In this document: positions 33,278 to 41,995 of the stretch, in pieces
Layout of the letters: every line of letters begins with the position of its first letter
How positions within the stretch are numbered: the stretch's first letter is position 1
NCBI RefSeq assembly: GCF_018397995.1
Contig: NZ_BBQH01000014.1
Location: 124,001-188,000 of the forward strand
DNA from: Rhizomonospora bruguierae
GTDB taxonomy: Bacteria > Actinomycetota > Actinomycetes > Mycobacteriales > Micromonosporaceae
Reading direction: 5' to 3'
Length of the DNA stretch: 64,000 nucleotides
Program-made: the position numbers and the translations under genes
Notes under the pieces: model-generated
The model's database searches: none
The model's input: only the letters and a program-made list of their open reading frames with translations
Told to the model about the DNA's origin: nothing

Positions 33278-34465
33278 ATGCGTCCGTACCGTGTGGACAT
33301 TCCGCAGGCCCGCATCGACGACCTGCACCGGAGGATCGCCGACACCCGGTGGCCCGCCAGTTTGCCCGGCGCCGACTGGAAACGCGGCGTGCCGATGGAG
33401 TACCTCAAGGAACTCGCCGGCTACTGGCGGACCCGGTACGACTGGCGCGCGGCCGAGCGGCGGATGAACGAGTATCCCCAGTTCATCACCGAGATCGACG
33501 GGGTGGATGTGCATTTCCTGCACGCCCGGTCGGCGGAGCCGGACGCCACGCCGCTGATCCTCACGCACGGCTGGCCCGGCGCGTTCACCGAGTTCCTCGG
33601 CGTGGTCGACGCGCTGACCGATCCGGTGCGCCACGGTGGCCAGGCGCGGGACGCGTTCCACGTCGTGGTGCCGTCGCTGCCCGGATACGGGTTCTCCGCC
33701 GCGCCGCAGGAGCCCGGCTGGGACACCGAACGGGTGGCGAGGGCCTGGGCGGCGTTGATGGCCCGGCTCGGCTACGGCAGCTACTTCGTGCAGGGCGGCG
33801 ACTGGGGTAGCCCGATCTCGCTCCGGCTCGGCCTGGCGGATCCGGAGCATGTCGCCGGGGTACACGTGAACATGTTGGTGACGGTGCCGCCGGACGATCC
33901 AGCGGTGATGGCCACGCTCGACGAGGAGGAGCGGGCGCGGCTCGGCTTCGCCATGGCGTTCGAGCAGACCGGGACCGGCTGGCGGAAGGTCCAGTCCACC
34001 CGCCCGCTGACCATCGCCTACGGGCTGACCGACTCACCGGTGGGGCAGCTGGCCTGGATCGTCGAGAAGTTCCGGGAGTGGGCGGACTCGGCGGAGCTGC
34101 CCGAGGATGCGGTGAAGCGCGACGACTTCCTCACCATCGCCTCGATCTACTGGTTCACCCGCAGCGCCGGATCGAGCGCCCAGCTGTACTACGAGTCCAG
34201 CCACACCATGGAGAAGTTCCTGCGGACCTGGATCGGTCCATGGCCGCTGGCGATGCCGGTCGGCGTCACGTACGCCGCGGGTGACGTGGTGCATCCGGTC
34301 CGCCGGTTCGCCGAAGGGATCGTGCCCACGCTCACCCACTGGCGCGAGTACGACCGGGGCGGTCACTTCCTCGCCCTGGAGCAACCGCGGCTGTTCGTCG
34401 AGGACGTCCGGGAGTTCGTCCGCACCGTGGGAACCACCCCCGCCACCGTCGGTGATCGGCTGTGA
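33278..34465 (+). CDS. Epoxide hydrolase (EphX/SgcF-type), copy 2
   Basis: A 395-residue homologue of the protein at 23328-24488. It has the EH N-terminal region (RWPASLPGADWKRGVPMEYL), oxyanion hole HGWPGA, nucleophile motif GGDWGS, and C-terminal YDRGGHFLALEQPR with the catalytic His. The ATG at 33278 follows a GGAGGGGGGC tract. Its TGA overlaps the next start (GTGA). Neocarzinostatin also has two such enzymes (NcsF1 and NcsF2), so the pair fits a 9-membered core, though that is inference. Confidence 0.92.
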   Translation: MRPYRVDIPQARIDDLHRRIADTRWPASLPGADWKRGVPMEYLKELAGYWRTRYDWRAAERRMNEYPQFITEIDGVDVHFLHARSAEPDATPLILTHGWPGAFTEFLGVVDALTDPVRHGGQARDAFHVVVPSLPGYGFSAAPQEPGWDTERVARAWAALMARLGYGSYFVQGGDWGSPISLRLGLADPEHVAGVHVNMLVTVPPDDPAVMATLDEEERARLGFAMAFEQTGTGWRKVQSTRPLTIAYGLTDSPVGQLAWIVEKFREWADSAELPEDAVKRDDFLTIASIYWFTRSAGSSAQLYYESSHTMEKFLRTWIGPWPLAMPVGVTYAAGDVVHPVRRFAEGIVPTLTHWREYDRGGHFLALEQPRLFVEDVREFVRTVGTTPATVGDRL

Positions 34466-34911
34466 TCGCCGACGGGGTCGACCCGGCCACCCTGGCGCCG
34501 GCGGAACTCGCCGCGCTGGTCAAGCGGTCCACCGCCGAGGACCTGTTGGGTCTGATGCGCGGCGAGCGGCGCCGGGCCGTGCTGGACAAGATCTTCCTGG
34601 ACATGCCGGCTGTCTTCCGCCCGGACCGCGCCAGCCGGGAGAAGGAGGTCGTCCATTGGCGGATCTCGGACCGCCCGGACGGCGGCGAGGACGTCTACGA
34701 GCTGGTGATCGCCGACGGCGCGTGCCAGGTGTCCGCCTCGCCGCGGCAGGCGCCGCGGCTCGCGCTGACGATCGATGCGGTCGACTTCCTGCGGGTGGTG
34801 ACCGGCAACGCGAATCCGACGACGCTGTTCCTGCGCGGGCGGATGCGGGCGAAGGGGGACCTCGGACTGGCGATGCGGTTCCCGAAGATGTTCGAGGTGC
34901 CGAGCACATGA
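34462..34911 (+). CDS. SCP2-like lipid/sterol-binding-fold protein
   Basis: A 149-residue protein starting with GTG 34462 inside the epoxide hydrolase stop. It has the SCP2 fold pattern: YELVIADGACQVSASPRQAPRLALTI and the segment DFLRVVTGNANPTTLFLRGRMRAKGD, close to the SCP2 consensus of a beta sheet followed by G-K/R-x-x-GD. It may bind a hydrophobic intermediate or act as a sacrificial or carrier protein; function is unknown. Its stop overlaps the condensation-enzyme start by 4 bp (ATGA). Confidence 0.8.
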   Translation: MIADGVDPATLAPAELAALVKRSTAEDLLGLMRGERRRAVLDKIFLDMPAVFRPDRASREKEVVHWRISDRPDGGEDVYELVIADGACQVSASPRQAPRLALTIDAVDFLRVVTGNANPTTLFLRGRMRAKGDLGLAMRFPKMFEVPST

Positions 34912-36281
34912 CGACGGCGAGGCAACAGCCATGGCGGGAGCGGGCGGCCGTGGATCAGCTGCCGCTCTCGCTCAACCAGGAGTTCCTGTGCATGTTCGCC
35001 AACGGCTCCGACAAGGGACCGTTCGGATCGCGCTACCACATCATCCAGAGCCGGCGGTTGACCGGCCCGGTCGACGAAACCGCGCTGCGTGCGGCGCTGT
35101 TCGACCTGGTGGATCGGCACGAGGCCCTCCGGACCAGGATCGTGCGCGACGCCGAGCCGCGCTACCAGCAGGTGTTCGCCGCGAGCCCGCCGCACCTGGA
35201 GGTCCGGCGGTGCCCCGGCGTCCCGCCCGACGAGCGGGCGCAGCGGGTGGAGGAGTTCCTGGTCGAACTGGAGTCGGGCACCGTCGACGCCGACGCGGTG
35301 CCCCAGATGCGCGCGGTACTCATGTACTTCGACCCGGAGGACGCGGTCGTCGCGCTGATGACCCACCACACGGCGGCCGACGGTTTCTCGCTGCCGGTGA
35401 TCGGGCGGGACCTCGCGCTGCTGTACGCGGCGCGGCGCGCGGGCACGGAGCCCGACCTGCCGCCGGCCCGGCAGTACCGGGAGTTCGTCGCCTGGGAGCG
35501 GGGGAGTGCGGCGAGCGCGTCGATGACGGCGGCCAGGACGTACTGGGAGCGGGTGCTGGCCGGCGCGCGGCTCACCGCGCTCCGGGCCGACCACCCACGG
35601 TCGGCGCGGCTGCCCGCGGTGACCGCCGCCAACCGGTTCGTGCTGCCCCCCGAAACCGCCGCCGCCGTCACGCGCCTGGCCAAGCGGGTCCGGTGCTCGC
35701 CGTTCATGGTGCTGCTCGCCGCCTACTGCCGCCTGGTGCACCGGCTGACCGGCGCCACCGACATCGTGGTCCCGACGCATACGCCCGGCCGGGCGAACGG
35801 GCTCTTCGACGACACCGTCGGCTCGTTCTTCAACTTCCTGCCGCTGCGGATCCGGCTGCGCGACGGCCAGCGCACGGCGGACCTCCTGCGGCATACCCGC
35901 GATACGTGCCTCGCCGCGTACGCCCACGATGTTCCTTCGGTGCACGTGTTCACCGCGGCTCCGGACCTCATGGCCACGGCGATGAGCGACGAGCGCGCAC
36001 CGGTCACGTTCCAGGCCATGCCCGTCGCGCCGCCGTCGGCGGCCGCCGTCGCCGGCGGCGTGGCCTTCGACCCGATCCAGCGGCCCCGCACCGGCTTCGT
36101 GCCGACGGCCGCCCAGCTACCGGACGGAGCACTATGGACGCTCAGCTTCGGCGGAGCGGGTGACCTCAAGGGCAATCTGGCCTACCGGACCGACCGGTTC
36201 GACCACCGGACGGTCACCTCGCTGATCGACGAGTATCGGGACACGCTCGACGCCCTGGTCGCCGATCGCACCCGCGGGTAG
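34908..36281 (+). CDS. Free-standing NRPS condensation enzyme
   Basis: A 457-residue condensation-domain protein with the catalytic HHTAADG (HHxxxDG) motif at about residues 152-158 and the later conserved GSFFNFLPLRIRL region. No carrier or adenylation domain is attached. The known enediyne analogue is SgcC5, a free-standing condensation enzyme that forms an ester between a carrier-bound acid and the enediyne core. The carrier partner here is probably the PCP fused to the HAD protein at 36313. It overlaps the SCP2-like gene by 4 bp. Confidence 0.92.
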   Translation: MTTARQQPWRERAAVDQLPLSLNQEFLCMFANGSDKGPFGSRYHIIQSRRLTGPVDETALRAALFDLVDRHEALRTRIVRDAEPRYQQVFAASPPHLEVRRCPGVPPDERAQRVEEFLVELESGTVDADAVPQMRAVLMYFDPEDAVVALMTHHTAADGFSLPVIGRDLALLYAARRAGTEPDLPPARQYREFVAWERGSAASASMTAARTYWERVLAGARLTALRADHPRSARLPAVTAANRFVLPPETAAAVTRLAKRVRCSPFMVLLAAYCRLVHRLTGATDIVVPTHTPGRANGLFDDTVGSFFNFLPLRIRLRDGQRTADLLRHTRDTCLAAYAHDVPSVHVFTAAPDLMATAMSDERAPVTFQAMPVAPPSAAAVAGGVAFDPIQRPRTGFVPTAAQLPDGALWTLSFGGAGDLKGNLAYRTDRFDHRTVTSLIDEYRDTLDALVADRTRG

Positions 36282-36312
36282 CCACCGGCGGTTTTCGTTC
36301 TGAGGAGGACTT

Positions 36313-37689
36313 GTGTTCCGGGTACGAGTGGTCGGGTCGTTCGCCGTGGAGCCGTTGGGTGACGTGCTGGGCTTCTGGAGCGACCTGCTCGAGTGGGACG
36401 TCAGGTGGGAGTTCGGCGCGCCCGATCAGACCTTCCGGCAGTGGTTGGCGACCGGTGACGGCGTGCGGGGTTGGGTGGTGCTGGCCCGGCCCGGGGACTG
36501 GCCGGCCGATCCAGCGCAGTCCATAACGGAGCTGGTGGAGGCGGTACGGGCCGCGGCCGGGTCGGCCCCGGTCGCGGTGGTTGTCTGCCCGTCGCCGGTG
36601 GCGGACGTGGCGGCGCTGGAAGACTCGCTGGTGACGCGGGTGGCCGCGGTGCCGGGGGCGACGGCGATCTCCGCCGACCAGGTGCGGTCGTGGTACCCAC
36701 AGGCGGCGTGGCACGAGCCGGCCACGGACGGCACGGAGCCGACGCCATACCCGCCGACCGGATACGCGGCACTGGGTACGGTCGTGGCGCGGACGGTACG
36801 CGGCTGGCTGACGCCCGGCCCGAACGTGATTGTGGCCGAGTGCGACGGCGTCTTGTGGGACGGTGCCGCCGGCGAGGTGGGCGCGCCCGGTGTCGAGGTG
36901 CCGGAGGCCCGCCGCCGCATGCAGCGGGTGCTGGTCGAGCACGTGCGGGCCGGGCGGCCGCTGTGCCTGTACACCCGCGGCGAGCGGCAGGGCGTCTCGG
37001 CGGTCCTGCGGGAACATCCGGACCTGCTGGTACGTGAGGAGTACGTGACCGCGCTGTTGGCCGGTGGCCAGTCGGCCCCCGACCACCTGCGGTCGCTGTC
37101 CGCACGGTTCGGGCTGGGGCTGGACGATGTGCTGTTCCTCGGCGCCGATCCGGTCGAGGTGGCGCGGCTGCGGGCACACCTGCCCCAGGTGACGGCGCTG
37201 CTGCTGCCGGCGGCCGCCGATGCCGCGGCAGCGCGGCTCGCACACTGTTGGCCGTTGGACGCCGCCCCCGGCCACGCCGCAGCCGCGCCGACCGGACCGG
37301 CCCCCGCGGCGCCCTCGGGACCGGTCCAGCACATCGCCACCACCCTGGCCACCCCCGACCAGATCGTGGCCGCCGTCGATGCCTGGCGAGGCGACGGCTT
37401 CGCCGGCACCGATGACGTCGTGCCCGCGCAAACCGCGACCCAGCACGCCGTCATGCTGCTCTGGGCCGACCTCCTCAGCCCGCCGCCCCGGTCCATCGAG
37501 GACAACTTCTTCGAACTCAGCGGCGACTCCCTCAAGCTTGTCCAGTTCATGGGCCAGGTCCGCCGCCACTTCGGCATCGAGCTGCCGACCAGCACGCTGT
37601 TCGAGTCCACCCTGACCATCGCCGAGATCGCCGCCGCGATCGAGGACGCTCAGGTCGACGACCTGCTCGACACCGCCGACATCCGTTAG
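36313..37689 (+). CDS. Degenerate FkbH-like HAD domain fused to a carrier protein
   Basis: A 458-residue two-domain protein. Residues 1-330 follow the FkbH/HAD plan, where FkbH loads a glyceryl unit onto a carrier. But the nucleophile motif (DLDNTLWGG in FkbH) reads ECDGVLWDG, and the second acidic motif (DDNP) reads GADP, so two or three catalytic acids are gone. Residues about 370-458 are a carrier domain with NFFELSGDSLK, the phosphopantetheine serine in place. The start is GTG 36313 after TGAGGAGG. It likely presents an acyl group to the condensation enzyme just upstream; how that group is loaded is unknown. Confidence 0.85.
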   Translation: MFRVRVVGSFAVEPLGDVLGFWSDLLEWDVRWEFGAPDQTFRQWLATGDGVRGWVVLARPGDWPADPAQSITELVEAVRAAAGSAPVAVVVCPSPVADVAALEDSLVTRVAAVPGATAISADQVRSWYPQAAWHEPATDGTEPTPYPPTGYAALGTVVARTVRGWLTPGPNVIVAECDGVLWDGAAGEVGAPGVEVPEARRRMQRVLVEHVRAGRPLCLYTRGERQGVSAVLREHPDLLVREEYVTALLAGGQSAPDHLRSLSARFGLGLDDVLFLGADPVEVARLRAHLPQVTALLLPAAADAAAARLAHCWPLDAAPGHAAAAPTGPAPAAPSGPVQHIATTLATPDQIVAAVDAWRGDGFAGTDDVVPAQTATQHAVMLLWADLLSPPPRSIEDNFFELSGDSLKLVQFMGQVRRHFGIELPTSTLFESTLTIAEIAAAIEDAQVDDLLDTADIR

Positions 37690-37696
37690 GAAGGCC

Positions 37697-38872
37697 ATGG
37701 CCAACGCGTTTGTCATCACCCACGGCACGGCTGGCGACCTGCTGCCGCTCATCGGGGTCGGTGCGGCACTGGCGGCCGAGGGGCACCGGGTCACCGTGCT
37801 GACGCACCACCCGTACCGGGACCTCGTGGACAAGCACGGGATGGGGTTCGTCCCGATCGACACCGACGCGGAGTACGCGGCGGAGTTGGCCACCACGAAG
37901 CGGTTCAACGAGGACCTGTTCCGCCGGCCGATGGCGGTGGCCCGGTTCTACGCGCAGATCAACTGGTTCGACCAGATTCGGCGGGAGCTGACCACCATGG
38001 TCGAGCGGCACGCCCCCGGCGACACCGTCGTCGTGGCACGCCATACCAGCGGCGTATCCGCCCTGATGGCGGCCGAGGCGATGGGCGTGCCGGTGGCGTG
38101 GGTGTCGACGTGGCCGAGCCAGATCCACGCGTTGCCGCTCATGGAGAAGATGTACGACTACACCATCGGACCGCGGATGAACCAGGTGCGTGCGGAGTTC
38201 GGGCTCCCCGGGGTCGACGACTGGGGCGCCTGGCTCGACCGGCCCGACCTGCAGATCGGCCTGTGGCCGGAGTGGTTCGACAGCGCCGGATCGGCGTCCC
38301 CGCCGCACGTCCACCGCACCGGCTTCGTCACCCACGAACCGGCGGAGTCCGGCCCCGTCCCGGCGGAGGCCGACCGGCTGCTCCGGTCCGGCCGCCCCGC
38401 GGTCCTGATCGCCGGTGGCACCAGCATGGTGGCCCACGAGCGGTTCTATTCCACGGCCGCCGAGGGATGCGCCCGCGCCGGCCGGGTGGGCCTGCTGGTA
38501 TGTCCGCATCGGGAACTGGTGCCCGACCGGCTCCCGGCCGGCGTGCACTGGTTTCGCCGCCTGCCCTTCCGGGACGTCATGCCGAGGGTCTCGGCGGTGA
38601 TCCACCACGGCGGGATCAGCACGGTGGCGCGGGCCCTGGCCTCCCGTACCCCCCAGGTCATCCTGCCCTTCAACCTCGACCGGCCGGACAATGCCGCGCG
38701 CCTGCACAAGCACCGGCTGGCGCGGTGGGCGCCGGTGGGGCAGTGGAGCGCGGACCGGGTCGCCCAGCTGCTGGCGACCTCCGCCGACCTCCGCGTCGAT
38801 CCGCCCACGCCGATCGATTCCGCGGCCTCGGCGCGGGCGGCGGCGCGGCTGATCGGGACGCTGCTGAGATGA
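37697..38872 (+). CDS. GT1-family glycosyltransferase
   Basis: A 391-residue GT-B enzyme. THGTAGDLLPLIGVGAALAAEGHRV begins the acceptor domain (only its core HGTAGDLLPLIG is diagnostic), and the donor domain has VIHHGGISTVARALASRTPQ and LPFNLDRPDNA. The ATG at 37697 follows AGGAAGG. It differs from the GT at 21343 and probably handles a second sugar. Its stop overlaps the start of the PLOD-type glycosyltransferase (ATGA), which suggests consecutive glycosylation steps. Confidence 0.9.
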   Translation: MANAFVITHGTAGDLLPLIGVGAALAAEGHRVTVLTHHPYRDLVDKHGMGFVPIDTDAEYAAELATTKRFNEDLFRRPMAVARFYAQINWFDQIRRELTTMVERHAPGDTVVVARHTSGVSALMAAEAMGVPVAWVSTWPSQIHALPLMEKMYDYTIGPRMNQVRAEFGLPGVDDWGAWLDRPDLQIGLWPEWFDSAGSASPPHVHRTGFVTHEPAESGPVPAEADRLLRSGRPAVLIAGGTSMVAHERFYSTAAEGCARAGRVGLLVCPHRELVPDRLPAGVHWFRRLPFRDVMPRVSAVIHHGGISTVARALASRTPQVILPFNLDRPDNAARLHKHRLARWAPVGQWSADRVAQLLATSADLRVDPPTPIDSAASARAAARLIGTLLR

Positions 38873-39732
38873 GGGTTGTCACGATCGCCAGCGACCTGGA
38901 CAACCGCTTTCTCAACGAGCTACTCATCCCGTCGTGCGCCGGCACCGGACTGGACCTGACCATCCTGCACGCCCGCCGGAGGTTCTTCCAGTTCACCGAC
39001 AAGAGGACGATCCTCACGGAGTACCTGGCGCGGGAGGCCAGGCCGGACGAGCTGATCCTGTTCACCGACGCCTACGACACGCTCTTCGTCCGCGGCCCGG
39101 AATACATCGAACCGGCCTACCGCCGCTTCGCGCAGCCGGTCGTCTTCGGCGCCGAACCCAACAGTTGGCCCCTGGGCGTCGTCGGGTTCGCGCTCTATCC
39201 CGGCCACCCGGCCGGCCGCTACCCGTACCTGAACAGTGGGGGTTTCATCGGGCCGGCCGGGGAGTTGCTGGAGCTCTGCCGCAGGTACCCGACGCCACCG
39301 AGCGGTCGGTTCCCGGTGCTGGACCAGCTACGCGGCCACGGCTACGACACGGACCTGCTCTTCGGCTTCAGCGACCAGTACCACTGGACCCTGGTGCAGC
39401 TCCTCGAGCCGGCGTCGATCGGCCTCGACCGTGACGCCGACCTCTTCGAGTACCACGGACCGGCGATGCCGAACGTCGTCCTGAAGGAGGTCGTTCGCGA
39501 ACGGGAGGAGTTCAAGGTCCGCGGCCGCCAGTCACCCGGCTACCGGCTGGAGCGCAGACGACTCCGGGAGCGGCTGCGGGGACCGGGCCGTGCGGCGCAA
39601 CTCCATTTCGCCAGCTACCTCAGCAAGGCGGTGGCGCTGGACCTCCTGGACGAGGGCCTGCTGCCGGACTGGATCACCCGGGTGTGTGGATCGCGATCGT
39701 CGGTCGAGCCCGCCATTCATACGCTCGGGTAG
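38869..39732 (+). CDS. PLOD/LH3-type (GT25-like fold) glycosyltransferase
   Basis: A 287-residue protein resembling the glycosyltransferase domain of procollagen lysyl hydroxylase 3. It has LILFTDAYDTLFVRGP with a DxxD metal motif near residue 66, VVFGAEP, YPYLNSGGFIGPA and DQYHWTLV. The animal enzymes add glucose or galactose to hydroxylysine. Similar domains occur in bacteria and viruses but are rare in antibiotic clusters. The start overlaps the preceding GT stop. It is the last gene of the enediyne run; the next gene belongs to catabolism. The acceptor could be the enediyne sugar or a hydroxyl of the acyl arm. Confidence 0.85.
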   Translation: MRVVTIASDLDNRFLNELLIPSCAGTGLDLTILHARRRFFQFTDKRTILTEYLAREARPDELILFTDAYDTLFVRGPEYIEPAYRRFAQPVVFGAEPNSWPLGVVGFALYPGHPAGRYPYLNSGGFIGPAGELLELCRRYPTPPSGRFPVLDQLRGHGYDTDLLFGFSDQYHWTLVQLLEPASIGLDRDADLFEYHGPAMPNVVLKEVVREREEFKVRGRQSPGYRLERRRLRERLRGPGRAAQLHFASYLSKAVALDLLDEGLLPDWITRVCGSRSSVEPAIHTLG

Positions 39733-39832
39733 TCACCGGGGGGATGACGCCGTCGTCGTGGTGAGCGATCGCGGGTCCGCCCGGCACGGCCATGCGGCCT
39801 GCTCCTGGCGCCCGGGTAGCCCGTCGCGGCCC
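39733..39832. other. Gap at the cluster edge
   Basis: About 100 bp between the last enediyne gene and the aldolase promoter. No hairpin terminator or coding signal is obvious. Confidence 0.4.
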
Positions 39833-39861
39833 TTGACGCTCGGGGAGCGGGAGCCTAGCCT
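39833..39861 (+). promoter_or_regulatory. Promoter of the aldolase/TRAP operon
   Basis: TTGACG at 39833-39838, a 17-nt spacer, then TAGCCT at 39856-39861. This matches the vegetative actinomycete consensus. Transcription would start near 39868, about 32 nt before the ATG. Confidence 0.75.
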
Positions 39862-39870
39862 CTCCACCAC

Positions 39871-39886
39871 GCACAATCGTTTTCGC
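39871..39886. promoter_or_regulatory. Putative LacI-family operator (imperfect)
   Basis: GCACAATCGTTTTCGC matches the perfect palindrome before hyuA (44996-45011) at 13 of 16 positions and lies in the same place, just past the -10 box at the transcription start. It likely lets the LacI-type repressor at 43864-44889 block this operon. Confidence 0.65.
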
Positions 39887-39899
39887 AGAGGGAGTGACG

Positions 39900-40835
39900 A
39901 TGGGAACGATCGGTCTGCAGGGTGTGGTCACCGCGGTGGTGACTCCATTCCATCAGGACGAGTCGCTCGACCTGGACGCCCTTCGCAAGTACATCGAGCA
40001 CGTCCTGTCCGTCGACGGAGTGACCGGCCTACTCTGCTGCGGCTACACCGGCGAGGTCACCAGCCTCAACCGCGACGAGCAGCTGCGCGTCGTGCGGACC
40101 GTCGCCGAGGCCACCGACAAGCGGGTCCCGATCATCGCCGGGCTGCAGCCGACCTCCACGGTCGACACGATTGCCTTCGGGCGCGAGCTGAAGGCGGCGG
40201 GGGCGGACGTCCTGCAGGTCAACTCGCCCTTCTACAACGTTCTCCGCCGCGGCTACCTCGCCAACGAGGACAACGTCGTCAAGTTCTTCCGGGACCTGGC
40301 CGACGGCATCGACCTGCCGATGACGGTCTTCCAGTACCCGACCGCCTCCGGGGTGTGTTACCCGCCGAGCACGATCGCCCGGCTCGCCGAGATCGAGCAC
40401 GTCGTGGGCATCAAGGAAGCCACCTCGATGGAGACGTACGCCGCCGACTACGACGCCGTCGCCGGGCGCACCGCGGTGTTCGCCGACAACAACACCTACA
40501 CCCTGATCGGCATGCTCCTTTACGGTTCGGCGGGCACGATGGTGGGCGTCGGCAACGTCGGGACGCACCTGTGGACCCGTCTCTACCAGCTCATCGAGTC
40601 GGGTGACACCGCCGCCGGGGTGCGGCACGCCAACGAGAAGCTCGTCCCGCTGATGAACACCTTCACCCGGGACCTCGGGCAGACGCCGTGGTCGTTCGTC
40701 GCGCGGGTCAAGGAGGCCCTGTTCCAGATGGGCCTGCTGCCCAATCCGACGGTGCGCGCGCCCGAGCCGCCGGTGACCGAGGCCGACCGTACCGAGATCC
40801 GGGAGACGCTGCGCCGGGTGGGCCTGCTCGACTAA
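39900..40835 (+). CDS. DapA-family (dihydrodipicolinate synthase-like) aldolase
   Basis: A 311-residue class I aldolase of the DapA/NAL family. GYTGEVTSLNRDEQ is the substrate-carboxylate region (normally GTTGE), FQYPTASG holds the conserved Tyr, and VGIKEATS holds the Schiff-base Lys. In this context it probably cleaves a 2-keto acid made from the imported substrate rather than making lysine. ATG 39900 is chosen because AGAGGGA lies 6 nt upstream; an in-frame GTG at 39894 falls in the spacer. Operon with the TRAP genes is likely, although a hairpin lies between. Confidence 0.88.
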   Translation: MGTIGLQGVVTAVVTPFHQDESLDLDALRKYIEHVLSVDGVTGLLCCGYTGEVTSLNRDEQLRVVRTVAEATDKRVPIIAGLQPTSTVDTIAFGRELKAAGADVLQVNSPFYNVLRRGYLANEDNVVKFFRDLADGIDLPMTVFQYPTASGVCYPPSTIARLAEIEHVVGIKEATSMETYAADYDAVAGRTAVFADNNTYTLIGMLLYGSAGTMVGVGNVGTHLWTRLYQLIESGDTAAGVRHANEKLVPLMNTFTRDLGQTPWSFVARVKEALFQMGLLPNPTVRAPEPPVTEADRTEIRETLRRVGLLD

Positions 40836-40855
40836 CCCCCCGCCGCCGTCCCCTT

Positions 40856-40887
40856 GCTCCCCCACCCGCCCGCCCGGGTGGGGGAGC
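40856..40887 (+). terminator. Hairpin after the aldolase gene
   Basis: A perfect 13-bp stem (40856-40868 with 40875-40887) and 6-nt loop, 20 nt after the stop. It may attenuate read-through into the TRAP genes, which have no clear promoter of their own in the 78 nt that follow. Confidence 0.8.
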
Positions 40888-40965
40888 GTTCCACCCAACC
40901 ACGAAACCGAATGGGATTTTTTCGAACATAGTCGTAGCGGGTCGCCGTCGTAAGGATGTGTTGAC

Positions 40966-41988
40966 ATGTGGAAAAGATCGTCACTCCGGCTGCTGGCGGC
41001 CGTGATCACCGTCGGGTTGGCGGCGACCGGCTGTAGCCGACCGACGAACTCGGCGGACGGCGGCACCAAGGCCAGGAACCTCGTCTTCGCCTACATCACC
41101 CCGGAGACGTTCCCGTACCACGATGGGGCGAAGAAGTTCAAAGAGCTCATCGAGCAGAACTCCGGCGGGAAGTTCACCGTTCAGCTGCACCCCGCGGGTC
41201 AGCTGGGTAACGAGCGCGACATCAACGAGTCCATTCTCGACGGCGCCGTGCACATCGGCGTCGGCGCGGGCGCCCTCGCCGGCCTGGCCCCCTCGGTGAA
41301 CCTGCTGGAGCTGCCCTTCCTCATCAAGAACCAGGACCACATGCAGCGCGTCATCGACTCCCCGGCGGCGGCCGAGCTCGCCAAGCGCATCAAGGAGGAG
41401 GGGAAGTTCGAGGTCATCGACTGGTTCAGCACCGGGGACAGCTCGATCCAGAGCGTCGACCGGCCGATCAGGACGCCGGCCGACCTCAAGGGCCTGAAGC
41501 TGCGGTCGATCGAGAACCCGGCGTTGGCCGACGCGCTGCAGACCCTCGGGGCCAACCCCACGCCGATGCCGTTCGGCGAGGTCTACACCGGGGTGCAGAC
41601 CGGTGTGGTCAAGGGCGCGACGCTGGACTGGGGCTCGGTCTACTCGCTCAAGCTCCACGAGTTGATCAAGTACGCCACCACGCCCGACGTGGCGTTCCTC
41701 GCCGAGCCGCGACCCGTCATCATGAGCTCCGCCTTCTGGGACTCGCTGTCCGATGAGGAGCGGAAGCTGATCGACGAGTCGATGGCCGAGGCGGCCAAGT
41801 ACGAGCGCGAGGTGTTCCGCACCAAGCAGCAGGAGGCGATCGACAACGTGGTCAAGGCCGGCGTGACGCTCACCGACATCGACGAGAAGGCCTTTGATGA
41901 CGCCGTCCGGCCCGCCTGGGACAAGTGGGCGAAGCAGTTGAAGGCCGAGCAGCTTCTCGAGCAGATCCTCGCCGTCCGAGAAGGCTGA
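40966..41988 (+). CDS. dctP: TRAP transporter solute-binding lipoprotein DctP
   Basis: A 340-residue periplasmic-type binding protein with a lipobox (LAATGC, Cys at residue 23). DctP family features: HPAGQLGNERDINESILDG and the FGEVYTGVQTGVVKGA region; an Arg in LKLRSIENP is the usual carboxylate-binding residue. It captures an organic acid or related anion at the outer face. ATG 40966 has a weak AAGGA 11 nt upstream. It starts the transporter run DctP-DctQ-DctM. Confidence 0.93.
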   Translation: MWKRSSLRLLAAVITVGLAATGCSRPTNSADGGTKARNLVFAYITPETFPYHDGAKKFKELIEQNSGGKFTVQLHPAGQLGNERDINESILDGAVHIGVGAGALAGLAPSVNLLELPFLIKNQDHMQRVIDSPAAAELAKRIKEEGKFEVIDWFSTGDSSIQSVDRPIRTPADLKGLKLRSIENPALADALQTLGANPTPMPFGEVYTGVQTGVVKGATLDWGSVYSLKLHELIKYATTPDVAFLAEPRPVIMSSAFWDSLSDEERKLIDESMAEAAKYEREVFRTKQQEAIDNVVKAGVTLTDIDEKAFDDAVRPAWDKWAKQLKAEQLLEQILAVREG

Positions 41989-41995
41989 TCCGCCG

